The translations under genes were made by a program, and so were the position numbers. Below, piece by piece: positions 32,845 to 41,234 of a stretch of DNA of 64,000 bases. The stretch is from Corynebacterium kalinowskii (GTDB taxonomy: Bacteria > Actinomycetota > Actinomycetes > Mycobacteriales > Mycobacteriaceae). The DNA is taken from positions 2,108,001 to 2,172,000 of the forward strand of contig NZ_CP046452.1 in assembly GCF_009734385.1 (NCBI RefSeq), given 5' to 3'. The first letter of the stretch is position 1. Every line of letters starts with the position of its first letter. The notes beneath the pieces are model-generated. The model was not told where the DNA came from. It ran no database searches and saw only the letters and a list, made by a program, of their open reading frames with translations.

Positions 32845-32857
32845 TTGCTAGCTTCAG

Positions 32858-32929
32858 TAGCGATGGCGAGAATTGAACTCGCGACACAACGATTATGAGT
32901 CGTTTGCTCTACCACTGAGCTACACCGCC
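32858..32929 (-). tRNA. tRNA-Met (CAT), elongator type
   Basis: 72 nt; acceptor GGCGGTG pairs with CATCGCT using two G-U pairs, D arm GCTCAGTGGTAGAGC, anticodon loop CTCATAA, T arm GCGAGTTCAATTCTCGC. The paired first acceptor base argues for the elongator form. Confidence 0.93.
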
Positions 32930-32968
32930 ACGTTCATTTTGCCGATTTTTACACCGGAAAAAGAACAG

Positions 32969-33041
32969 AGCCCCCTGACAGAATCGAACTGTCGACCTTT
33001 TCCTTACCATGGAAACGCTCTGCCGACTGAGCTAAGGGGGC
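32969..33041 (-). tRNA. tRNA-Thr (GGT)
   Basis: 73 nt; acceptor GCCCCCT/AGGGGGC, D arm GCTCAGTCGGCAGAGC, anticodon stem TTTCC/GGAAA enclosing ATGGTAA, T arm GACAGTTCGATTCTGTC. Confidence 0.94.
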
Positions 33042-33395
33042 ACAGCTTCTTGTGCGCCTGGCAAGTTAGACCTGCCCGCTCTGTTGAAGCCTTGAGTAGA
33101 ATAACCGTACTTTGCACATGTTTACAAATCAGGTGGTCAGGACGCGTTTTTAAGCAGTGTTTTGAACAAGCTAGCGGTGTAGCCGAGCTGGGACGCTGCC
33201 ACGGTATCTGGTTTAAGCAACAAAAGCGTGTCAGCAATCTGCCGCGCCCCGGGCCAGGGTCTCAAAACCGAGGTTTATGCCGGGTTTCTAACAACACCAG
33301 CACCACCTGGGGCGGTTCAAGGCTACGGCGTAGGTAAATCTGTCTCATCCGGCAAGGTTTACACACCAATCCGACATCACTCATGACCGATTTCT

Positions 33396-33428
33396 GGGTA
33401 AACCTGCGAACTTCAACCAGGTTTACCC
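33396..33428. repeat. Perfect inverted repeat in the tRNA spacer
   Basis: GGGTAAACCTG (33396-33406) and CAGGTTTACCC (33418-33428) flank an 11-base loop. No T-run follows, so an operator or mobile-element remnant is as likely as an RNA hairpin. Confidence 0.65.
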
Positions 33429-33448
33429 ACACCAAACCCAACCAAAAC

Positions 33449-33486
33449 AAAAACCCGCCTCACTTCCATTAAAGAAGTAAGACGGG
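33449..33486 (-). terminator. Terminator after tRNA-Tyr
   Basis: On the minus strand CCCGTCTTACTTC pairs with GAAGTGAGGCGGG and is followed by TTTTTG. Confidence 0.8.
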
Positions 33487-33494
33487 CTGCGCTG

Positions 33495-33576
33495 TGCCAG
33501 ATGATGGATTCGAACCAACGTAGGCAATGCCGACGGATTTACAATCCGCTCCCTTTGGCCGCTCGGGCAATCTGGC
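33495..33576 (-). tRNA. tRNA-Tyr (GTA)
   Basis: 82 nt with a long variable arm (class II); acceptor GCCAGAT/ATCTGGC, anticodon stem CGGAT/ATCCG enclosing the loop TGTAAAT, T arm GTTGGTTCGAATCCATC. Confidence 0.95.
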
Positions 33577-33650
33577 GTGCACCTAGGTGCGTTAAACACT
33601 CTACTACGAACCACCCACGGCGAAGCAAATCGCCAGGTCAAGTGGCAAAA

Positions 33651-34721
33651 TTAGCCTACTCGGGAGACCGTCAGTCGAGCCAAAGTGATCAACGCATCAG
33701 TGGCTGGACCGGACGGCAGCTTGGCGAGTTCAGCTTCGGCTTGGGCAAGGAGGGAATGGACGTCGGCAAGCGCGCGCTCACGGCCGGTGGAGCGCCCGAG
33801 GAGGTCCAGAACTTCGGCGAGGAGGGCGTCGTCATCCCCCACAGGGCCAGTGAGCTTGTCGCGCAGCTGGGCGCCCACAGGGGTGTCCTCGGCGAGAGCA
33901 TAGAGCACCGGGAGGGTGAAGACGCCTTCGCGCAGATCGGTGCCCGGATTCTTTCCGGACTGGGAGTAGTCAGAGAAGATGTCGATGATGTCATCCACGA
34001 TCTGGAACACCATGCCGATGTCATAGCCGAAATTGCGCAAGGCTCCCCTGGCCTCAGGAGAGGCTCCCGAATGCAGTGCGCCGAGGTAGCCGGCAGAGGC
34101 AATGAGGACGCCGGTCTTCTCCTTGATCACATCCATGTAGTGCGCGATCTCGTCGCGCCCCTCAGCGCCCACGGTTTCCCGCATCTGCCCGGTCACCAGG
34201 TCATGGAAAGTCTCCGCAAAGTGCGCAACCGTTTCGACGCCGAGGTCCGCCATAATTCGGGACACATTGGCAAGCAAGATGTCGCCAGCAAGAATTGCCA
34301 CTGAGTTGTTCCAGCGAGCGTTAGCAGAATCGACGCCACGACGCTTTTCAGCCTCGTCCATGACATCGTCGTGGTACAGCGTGGCCAGGTGCGTCATCTC
34401 CACCACGGTGGCCGCAGCGATAACTTCTTGGCAGCCCGGCTTGGAGCCATACTGGGAAGCGATCAGCGCGAACATCGGACGGAAACGCTTTCCACCGGCC
34501 TGAGCCAGATGAAGCACTTTGTCCGTAACAAAGCTTTCACCGCGGGAGAGCTCAGAGAGCAAGTATTCTTCTACCTGCGCTAACCCCTTGTTGATCGAGT
34601 CGGTGAGGTCTGGGTCGCCGAGAGTAAACTGCGGAGCGTTTCCTTCTGCTGCGGTCACCTGGGTGACAAGCTCTGCTGGCTGCTCGCCAGTGGTCGGCAA
34701 ACCGGCCTGGCCGTTGCTCAT
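33651..34721 (-). CDS. grcC: Long-chain polyprenyl diphosphate synthase (menaquinone side chain)
   Basis: 356 residues. Trans-prenyltransferase with the first Asp-rich motif in LYHDDVMDEAEKRRG and the second in FQIVDDIIDIFSD, plus GGKRFRP for diphosphate binding and GQMRETVGAEGRDE. Small residues precede the first Asp-rich motif, as in long-chain enzymes. Makes the isoprenoid tail that MenA attaches. Divergent from the reductase gene and near menG, as in other corynebacteria. Exact chain length is not predicted here. Confidence 0.93.
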   Translation of the reverse strand: MSNGQAGLPTTGEQPAELVTQVTAAEGNAPQFTLGDPDLTDSINKGLAQVEEYLLSELSRGESFVTDKVLHLAQAGGKRFRPMFALIASQYGSKPGCQEVIAAATVVEMTHLATLYHDDVMDEAEKRRGVDSANARWNNSVAILAGDILLANVSRIMADLGVETVAHFAETFHDLVTGQMRETVGAEGRDEIAHYMDVIKEKTGVLIASAGYLGALHSGASPEARGALRNFGYDIGMVFQIVDDIIDIFSDYSQSGKNPGTDLREGVFTLPVLYALAEDTPVGAQLRDKLTGPVGDDDALLAEVLDLLGRSTGRERALADVHSLLAQAEAELAKLPSGPATDALITLARLTVSRVG

Positions 34722-34860
34722 TCGTCGTTGCCCTCGATCTTTGCTGCAACCCCTCGCATGTCAAGGGGTCAAACGGATGTACTGGTTAGGTATCTACGGT
34801 AGCCTAAACAATTCCTCCATACACACCCCGGGTAAGTGTTTCGCGCGAATCCTTGCCACA

Positions 34861-36108
34861 ATGGAAGGTGTGAGCCAAACCTTCCACTTTGATGTTCTCA
34901 TCGTCGGTGCGGGACCAGCTGGTGCCGCCGCCGCATTTTTCGCCTCCAAGCAGGGTCTTTCCGCCTTGCTTGTCGACGCCGAGCAGTTCCCGCGCGACAA
35001 AACGTGCGGCGACGGACTCACGCCGCGAGCCATGCGCATGTTGGAAAAGATGGGTCTGGCCGGGCAGCTCACCGCCACTTATCGCTCAAACGGGCTCAAA
35101 CTCCACGGCTTCGGCGGATCCGTCACTGCCCCTTGGCCCGACTCCCCATTCGGAGAAGTCGGCTCCGCCTGCAGGCGCACCGAATTTGACCACCTGCTGG
35201 TCCAGCACGCCAGCGCGCAGCCTGAGGTCACGACGTGGCTCGGCGCTACCGTCCACTCCCCGACTTTGCAGGGTGGCCGCGTTGCGGAGGTGGTGGTGAC
35301 GCACGAGGGCGTCGATAAGCAGGTGCGGCCACGGCACGTGATTGTGGCAGATGGGGTGCGATCCACGTTTGGCAAGCAGCTGGGGCGCGAGTGGCACCGC
35401 GGCGAGGTGTACGGCATCGCCGCACGGTCCTATTGCGCCACCCCGCTTTCCGACGAACCCTGGATCCATTCCCACTTGGAGCTCCGCTCACCGGATGGCG
35501 TGGCCCAACCCGGATACGGCTGGATCTTTCCGCTCGGCAATGGCTTCGCCAACGTCGGCTGCGGCGCACTGTCCACCGACAAGCGACCTGCGCGGGTGAA
35601 CACGAAGAAGCTGCTGCACCACTACGCTGATTCGTTGGCTGTCGAGTGGTCCTTCGGAGCCCCTTCCGAGGTAGCTTCGGCTTTGCTCCCGATGGGTGGC
35701 GCTGTCACAGGTGTGGCGGGGCCAAATTGGATGCTCATCGGCGACGCCGCTGCTTGCGTCAACCCACTGAACGGTGAAGGAATTGACTACGCGCTGGAAA
35801 CAGCTGAGCTGGCCATTGACCTGTGCACCGCGTCCAAAGACTTTACCTTGGTCTGGCCTTTTGTCCTGCGGGAGCACTACGGCGAGGCATTCATGCTCGC
35901 CCGCACTCTGGCCCGGGCTCTGACCTATCCGCAGTTCCTGCCGGTGTTCGGACCAGTTGGCTTGCGAGTGCCCATCCTGATGCGTTCCGCGGCGCGACTG
36001 ATGGGAAACCTGGTCACCGAAGAGGACCGCGATATGGTCTCTCGCGTGTGGCAATCTGCCGGACGGCTCATGGTGGGAGCCAGGTCCGAGTCGCCACTGT
36101 GGTCCTAG
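34861..36108 (+). CDS. menJ: FAD-dependent geranylgeranyl reductase family protein (MenJ-like)
   Basis: 415 residues. The N-terminal dinucleotide motif VLIVGAGPAGAAAAFFASKQGL, FPRDKTCGDGLTPRAMRMLE and the second FAD motif GPNWMLIGDAAACVNPLNGEGIDYALE define the geranylgeranyl reductase family. In mycobacteria MenJ saturates one isoprene of menaquinone; the position between the prenyl synthase and menG supports the same role. ATG 34861 chosen; GTG 34870 is an alternative. No clear ribosome binding site for either. Confidence 0.85.
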   Translation: MEGVSQTFHFDVLIVGAGPAGAAAAFFASKQGLSALLVDAEQFPRDKTCGDGLTPRAMRMLEKMGLAGQLTATYRSNGLKLHGFGGSVTAPWPDSPFGEVGSACRRTEFDHLLVQHASAQPEVTTWLGATVHSPTLQGGRVAEVVVTHEGVDKQVRPRHVIVADGVRSTFGKQLGREWHRGEVYGIAARSYCATPLSDEPWIHSHLELRSPDGVAQPGYGWIFPLGNGFANVGCGALSTDKRPARVNTKKLLHHYADSLAVEWSFGAPSEVASALLPMGGAVTGVAGPNWMLIGDAAACVNPLNGEGIDYALETAELAIDLCTASKDFTLVWPFVLREHYGEAFMLARTLARALTYPQFLPVFGPVGLRVPILMRSAARLMGNLVTEEDRDMVSRVWQSAGRLMVGARSESPLWS

Positions 36109-36118
36109 CGTCCTGCCG

Positions 36119-36817
36119 TTAGGACGGTTTAACAGCCGAGTGCAAAGCGACGATACCGAAGGTGAGGTTCTGCCAGCCGGCGCCCTCCCAGCCATTTCTA
36201 TTGATGCGTCGGGCTAGTTCTTCCTGGTCCGGCCAGGCACGAATGGAATCGGCGAGGTACTCGTAAGCAGTAGGATTGGAGCTCACGGCCCGGGCAATAG
36301 CGGGCAGCGCTCGCAACACCAAAGAATAGGCCTGCGCGAAGATCGGCACGATTGGTGTGGAGAATTCTGCGATGCAGAGGCGTCCGCCTGGCTTGGTCAC
36401 GCGAGCGAGCTCGCGGATGGCGGATTCATGGTCGTGGATGTTGCGCAGTCCGTAGGAGATCGTCACGGCGTCAAAGGTGTTGTCTGGGAACGGCAGTTGC
36501 ATGCCATCGCCGGCGACCTTGGGCACGTCTCTGTGCTTTCCGGCGGCAAGCATGCCAAGCGAGAAATCGCAGGCGATGCAGGTGGCGCCGGATTTGGCCA
36601 GCTCGGTGGTGGAGACAGCGGTGCCAGCGGCGAGGTCAAGCACTAATTCACCGGGCTTTAGCGCCAACCGTTCGCGGGTGCGTCGACGCCAGTGGGCATC
36701 GATTCCGAGCGTGAGCACCGTATTGGTGATGTCGTACTTCTTGCCTACCTGGTCAAACATCCGAGCGACGTCGATGGGCTGCTTGTCCAGCGTTGCCTTA
36801 ATACCTTTGTTAGCCAC
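36119..36817 (-). CDS. menG: Demethylmenaquinone methyltransferase
   Basis: 232 residues. SAM-dependent methyltransferase of the UbiE/MenG family: [49 protein letters not shown] and the family motif [30 protein letters not shown]. Performs the last methylation to menaquinone. Starts 12 bp downstream of mgtA. Confidence 0.96.
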   Translation of the reverse strand: MANKGIKATLDKQPIDVARMFDQVGKKYDITNTVLTLGIDAHWRRRTRERLALKPGELVLDLAAGTAVSTTELAKSGATCIACDFSLGMLAAGKHRDVPKVAGDGMQLPFPDNTFDAVTISYGLRNIHDHESAIRELARVTKPGGRLCIAEFSTPIVPIFAQAYSLVLRALPAIARAVSSNPTAYEYLADSIRAWPDQEELARRINRNGWEGAGWQNLTFGIVALHSAVKPS

Positions 36818-36829
36818 GCCCTAAGCGTA

Positions 36830-38038
36830 CTAGTCCACGCGCGCGCCGAGTGCCTTGGCTGCCCACAGTGGCAATTCCGGAAGTGGACCAAAGATCGTCA
36901 GTGGCACACGCTTGGATTCGGCGATCACGGCGTCGTAGTGCTTGAGAAGTTGCTCGCACAGGCTTTGCCACGTCTTGGTGCGCACGGTGTTCCGGGAGGC
37001 TGCGGCGTAGCGGTCGTAGCGGCGCGGATCGAGGATCTGATCCACTGCGTGTGGCAGTTCTTCGGAGAACGTCTCTACGTCAAGCAGGTCACCATCGACG
37101 CCCGGGGTAATGAGGTCGATAGGGCCACCGGCGCGCGGGCCGATGGTCGGAACGCCCGACGCGTGTGCTTCCTGAATCGCCTGGCAGAAGGTCTCGAACT
37201 CGCCGGTGTGGACGAACAAATCCAAGCTGGCGTATGCGCGGGAGAGCTCTTCGCCCCCGAGCGCGCCCATGAACACGGCGGTGGGCAGCAGACGCTCGAG
37301 GCGCTGGCGCTCCGGGCCATCGCCGACAATAACTAGCTGCAGGTCATTGCGATGCGCGAGGGAAACAAGCCTATCGACGCCCTTCTCCGCAGCCAGACGA
37401 CCCACAAAACCAACGATGCGCTTGGAGCGGGTCGGGTCCCAGACAGTGCGCAGCTCCTCGGAGCGCTTTGACGGGTGGAATCGGACGGTGTCTACGCCGC
37501 GACCCCAGTGGTAGATCTCGTTGATGCCATGGGCCTCGAGTTCGGCGATGGTCACCGATGATGGGGCAAGGGTGCGCTGGCACATGTTGTGCAAGGTGCG
37601 GGTCCACTCCCAGGAAGCAGCCGCGAGCAGGGTGAGCTTGTACTTCGTGGCAAAACCGGCAACGTCAGTTTGGTAGATCGCGATCGCCGGAATGCGCAGC
37701 TGTCGCGCCGCCAGAGCGCCAGCACCGCCGAGAACATAAGGCGAAGCCAGGTGAATAATGTCCGGATTAAAGTTGCGCAGCGCTTGGGTGACGGCAGGAA
37801 TAGGCACGCCAACTGGCAGAGAGTTAATGAGTGGGACCATGATGGTCGGAACTCGGAAGATTTCAAACCCGAGGTAGTCGGGGATCTCTTCCTCGAAGTC
37901 GCGGGCACCCGGGGCAATCACGAGGGCCTCATGCCCTTGCGCGTGGAGGTGCTCGAGGACTCTCAGAACGGAGTTGGTCACTCCATTGACATTCGGCAGG
38001 AATGACTCAGCAACAATGGCAACACGCATGGAAGTCAT
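36830..38038 (-). CDS. mgtA: GDP-mannose-dependent alpha-mannosyltransferase MgtA
   Basis: About 402 residues, GT-B fold, GT4 family. N-terminal VAIVAESFLPNVNGVTNSV, central KRIVGFVGRLAAEKGVDRL and the EX7E donor-site motif in GEFETFCQAIQEAHASGVPTIGPRAGGP. It closely resembles C. glutamicum MgtA, which adds mannose to glucuronosyl diacylglycerol for lipomannan-like lipoglycans. Start uncertain between ATG 38038 (AAGGAG three bases away) and ATG 38029 (MRVAIV). Confidence 0.92.
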   Translation of the reverse strand: MTSMRVAIVAESFLPNVNGVTNSVLRVLEHLHAQGHEALVIAPGARDFEEEIPDYLGFEIFRVPTIMVPLINSLPVGVPIPAVTQALRNFNPDIIHLASPYVLGGAGALAARQLRIPAIAIYQTDVAGFATKYKLTLLAAASWEWTRTLHNMCQRTLAPSSVTIAELEAHGINEIYHWGRGVDTVRFHPSKRSEELRTVWDPTRSKRIVGFVGRLAAEKGVDRLVSLAHRNDLQLVIVGDGPERQRLERLLPTAVFMGALGGEELSRAYASLDLFVHTGEFETFCQAIQEAHASGVPTIGPRAGGPIDLITPGVDGDLLDVETFSEELPHAVDQILDPRRYDRYAAASRNTVRTKTWQSLCEQLLKHYDAVIAESKRVPLTIFGPLPELPLWAAKALGARVD

Positions 38039-38136
38039 ACTCTCCTTTGAAAACCACCAACACCTTGTCGGCAGGTTAAGTCCAGGCAACATTTGGGAAA
38101 ACCTTCTGGACTCTTTTCGGTGAGCAATCCTAGCCC

Positions 38137-38580
38137 TTAACCCGCGCCGACAAGCTCCATCCCACGCTCAATACGTCGATGCCACCACCCTAGCAGCACC
38201 AGGAGCAGCGCTAACACGGCAGAAGAGACGAGAAACACACTGGCGGCAGGGAGCAGGGCCAACTTCCAGGTGCGCCCCTCCACCTTCACCAACTCTGGGT
38301 TTTGCTTCGAATACTCCACCCATACCCGCTGATCTTCACCAAGACCGCCTGGGTACAGCACACCCGAGCGCGGGGAATGGTACAGCCCGGCTTCATCCTG
38401 ATAATCAATCGTCGTGCGGGATGCAGAAACCGAGGTAACCCGTGCCAGTGCTCTGCCCTGGTGCTGGTTAATCTCTCGATCATTGAGCACGGGACCGATC
38501 ACCATCGCAGCGCTGCCCACGACTGCACACACATAGAGGGTCAGCACCAGCTGGGTGAGTCGACGATGGAATCTCAGCAT
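38137..38580 (-). CDS. DUF3592-like membrane protein
   Basis: 147 residues; two membrane helices flank a small beta domain (LARVTSVSASRTTIDYQDEAGLYHSPRSGVLYPGGLGEDQRVWVEYSKQNPELVKVEGR), the DUF3592 pattern. Function unknown. Six bp downstream of menD, so likely co-transcribed with it. Confidence 0.8.
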   Translation of the reverse strand: MLRFHRRLTQLVLTLYVCAVVGSAAMVIGPVLNDREINQHQGRALARVTSVSASRTTIDYQDEAGLYHSPRSGVLYPGGLGEDQRVWVEYSKQNPELVKVEGRTWKLALLPAASVFLVSSAVLALLLVLLGWWHRRIERGMELVGAG

Positions 38581-38586
38581 CGGTGC

Positions 38587-40203
38587 CTACCAGGCCACGG
38601 CTTGCTGGATAGCAGCGTGCACATCACGCCTGGTAGAACGGTCAGTCACGGCCTCAATGACGCGGAATTCGGGAGGGCCGTCGATGGCGTCGACAAGCTG
38701 CGTGACGAGGTCGGCGAGGTTGTCCGCGCGCGAGTAAGACACTGCGTAACCGGCGCAGAGATCTTCGATGTTCGCGTCGTGCGGGGTGCCGAAGACGCGC
38801 TCGAATCGATCACGGTATTCCTCAGCGCCCTGCTCGAGGGTTTCGAAGATGCCGCAGCCGTTGTCGTTGGCGACGACGATGGTGAGGTTTTCTGGGCGAG
38901 GTTCGTCAAGCCCGATGAGCAGGCCGCCAATGTCATGGAGGAAGGTGACGTCTCCCAGCAGCGCCACAGTGCGGGGTGCGCGAATCTCGGTGGGGTGCTG
39001 GGATTGGATGGCCAGGGCGACGCCGATCGCTTGGCTCACCGTTCCGTCGATGCCAGCGGCACCGCGCGGGGCGTAGGCGCTGACGCCGTCGAATGGCATT
39101 CCGATCCAGGAGAGATCACGGATCGGATTGGAAGCTCCGATGACGACGGTATCTCCCGTGCCCAAGGTGTCCGCAACAGCAGCTGCGACATGCAGGCCGG
39201 TGAATTCCTGGGCCTTATCCAAGCCTTCTCGCACAGCATCGGCCGCCAGCTCCGAGGCTGCGGACGCGATTTTGAGCCACTGCCCCGTCGGCTCGCCAGT
39301 CACCCGCACGCTCGAGGCAACCCGGCGCGCGACCCCGGTTGGGTCGTGGTAATCCGCAGTCCGGGTCAGGACCGTGATATCGATGCTCGCATCCTGGGCC
39401 AGGGCGAGGACGTCGCGGTGCAGGGTCGGGTGGCCGACAATAACGAGCTGTTCGGGTTTTGTCTCCACGACGTATCCCTCACCAGAGACCTGGGTTTTGC
39501 GAAATACCGCTGCGGCCAGCGGGTGGATCGGATGGTGTGGCGCGGGCGCGGTGGGCTCGGCAATCGTGGGAACATCTTCCAAACCAGGCACTTCCCAGGC
39601 GCCATCGCCTGCGATGACCAGGGTGTTCTTGGACAGGTCTACGTCGGCCACGCCCCAGTCGGTGCGCTGCAGCTTGATGTCACGATGTTGCGAGTCCACG
39701 TCGCTGGACTCGCCCACCAGCGGATTCCGGAACGCCACGTTGACATGCGATTGTGAGTACGCCAAGGCGCGGCGCACAGTGGACGCTGCAACATCTGGGC
39801 GGGTTCCCACATCGATGCCGAAGGTGGTGGCGTACGGCTCGAACAAACCAAACTGCTCAATGGTCTGGCTTGCCCCGGTGCCCACAAAGTGACGTGGCCG
39901 GTCCGCCGACAGGATCATCAGGGGGACACCGGATAGCCGGGCCTCAATAACGGCGGGGAGCGTGTTGGCCACAGCGGTCCCGGAGGTCATCACCACGGGC
40001 ACCGGCCGGCGCTGCACGCGCGCGATTCCCAGGGCTAAGAAAGCGGCGCTGCGCTCGTCGATACGCATGTGTAGGCGCAAGTCAGAGCGAGCAAGCTCCA
40101 TGAGGAGCGGGGCGTTACGCGAACCCGGGCACCCAACAACGTCGGTCACGCCGGCAGCTACGAGTTCGGCAACGATGGCGGAAGCAACATCCACAGCAGT
40201 CAT
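38587..40203 (-). CDS. menD: 2-succinyl-5-enolpyruvyl-6-hydroxy-3-cyclohexene-1-carboxylate synthase
   Basis: 538 residues, ThDP-dependent. [20 protein letters not shown] and [34 protein letters not shown] are diagnostic; the ThDP Mg-binding region is visible in [23 protein letters not shown]. Condenses 2-oxoglutarate with isochorismate, the first committed step of menaquinone synthesis. Follows menC with 11 bp between. Confidence 0.96.
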   Translation of the reverse strand: MTAVDVASAIVAELVAAGVTDVVGCPGSRNAPLLMELARSDLRLHMRIDERSAAFLALGIARVQRRPVPVVMTSGTAVANTLPAVIEARLSGVPLMILSADRPRHFVGTGASQTIEQFGLFEPYATTFGIDVGTRPDVAASTVRRALAYSQSHVNVAFRNPLVGESSDVDSQHRDIKLQRTDWGVADVDLSKNTLVIAGDGAWEVPGLEDVPTIAEPTAPAPHHPIHPLAAAVFRKTQVSGEGYVVETKPEQLVIVGHPTLHRDVLALAQDASIDITVLTRTADYHDPTGVARRVASSVRVTGEPTGQWLKIASAASELAADAVREGLDKAQEFTGLHVAAAVADTLGTGDTVVIGASNPIRDLSWIGMPFDGVSAYAPRGAAGIDGTVSQAIGVALAIQSQHPTEIRAPRTVALLGDVTFLHDIGGLLIGLDEPRPENLTIVVANDNGCGIFETLEQGAEEYRDRFERVFGTPHDANIEDLCAGYAVSYSRADNLADLVTQLVDAIDGPPEFRVIEAVTDRSTRRDVHAAIQQAVAW

Positions 40204-40214
40204 GGCACCCCAGC

Positions 40215-41234
40215 TTAGTGGGTGCGGCGGGCAAGCTCCTCATGCGTGGCTCGCAGCCGGTCGATCCACCACTGCGTCGTGGCGGCATCTGCCTTCAGTT
40301 CGGCAAGTCGCGCCGGATCCGGAGTAACCGGAGCTGCCGACAGGAACCCCTCGACGAGAGCTCGCGGCTCTGCGACGTCTGCCAGGAACAAGCTGCCCGT
40401 GCCGAGACCCGCAGGGGCGGGAGGGACGTCGAGAAGCTCGTCGTCATCGTGCGTGGGTAGCGCGGCGACCGCGGCAATCCCGGCGTTCAAACCCACCGCG
40501 GTGTCCAGCGCGCTCGAGACCGTCACGTCCATGCCATGGGAGCGCAGGTGCTTGGCGACGGCCAGCAGCCTACGGACACCGCCTAGCGGCGCCGCCTTAA
40601 CGACGCCCACATCCGCGGCCCTCATCTCCACCACCCGATACGGGTCCTCCGCCTTCCGGATGGACTCATCAGCGGCAACGCGCTGGAAGATACCCTGGCG
40701 TTGCAGGCGTGTCCGGAGTTCCTTCAGTTCCTCGAGGGTGGCGCACGGTTGTTCTAGGTAGTCGAGCGGGCCGAAGGTCTTGGCGGCTTCCTCTGCTTGG
40801 TCGATCGTCCACCCCATGTTGGCGTCGATGCGGATCTTCACGCCCGGGCGGGCCACGCGAACGGCTTCCACTCGTGTACGGTCTTGTGCCAGGGTGTGGC
40901 CTTTTTCGGCCACCTTTACCTTCACTGTCATGCAGCCTGGATAGCGTTCCAGCAGCTCCGGCACGCGTTCCGGCCGAATGGCCGGAATGGTTCCGTTGAC
41001 CTCTACTTTGTCTCGCTGCAGCTCGGGCGGGCCTTGGTAGGCCATTTCCAGGCCGCAGGCCAACCAGTTAGCGGCTTCAGCAGCGCCATATTCTTTGAAG
41101 GGGCTGAATTCGCCCCAGCCCGCAGGCCCCTCGATGAGCAGGGCTTCCCTGGTGGTGATGCCCCGGAAGGGCACCCGCATGGGAAGTGCCACCACATGAG
41201 AGCGCTCAATGAGTTCGTCCAGGCTGGGGAGCAT
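40215..41234 (-). CDS. menC: o-Succinylbenzoate synthase
   Basis: 339 residues, enolase superfamily. The KxK pair in [12 protein letters not shown], metal ligands in [16 protein letters not shown] and ADESI, and the later Lys in [12 protein letters not shown] form the expected active site. Dehydrates SHCHC to o-succinylbenzoate. Confidence 0.95.
   Translation of the reverse strand: MLPSLDELIERSHVVALPMRVPFRGITTREALLIEGPAGWGEFSPFKEYGAAEAANWLACGLEMAYQGPPELQRDKVEVNGTIPAIRPERVPELLERYPGCMTVKVKVAEKGHTLAQDRTRVEAVRVARPGVKIRIDANMGWTIDQAEEAAKTFGPLDYLEQPCATLEELKELRTRLQRQGIFQRVAADESIRKAEDPYRVVEMRAADVGVVKAAPLGGVRRLLAVAKHLRSHGMDVTVSSALDTAVGLNAGIAAVAALPTHDDDELLDVPPAPAGLGTGSLFLADVAEPRALVEGFLSAAPVTPDPARLAELKADAATTQWWIDRLRATHEELARRTH

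Larger units (their letters stand above)
33042..33494. other. Spacer between tRNA-Thr and tRNA-Tyr
   Basis: 453 bp without a supportable gene. It holds a perfect 11-bp inverted repeat (33396-33428), a weaker GGTAAAT/GGTTTAC pair just upstream, and the tRNA-Tyr terminator. Confidence 0.6.
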
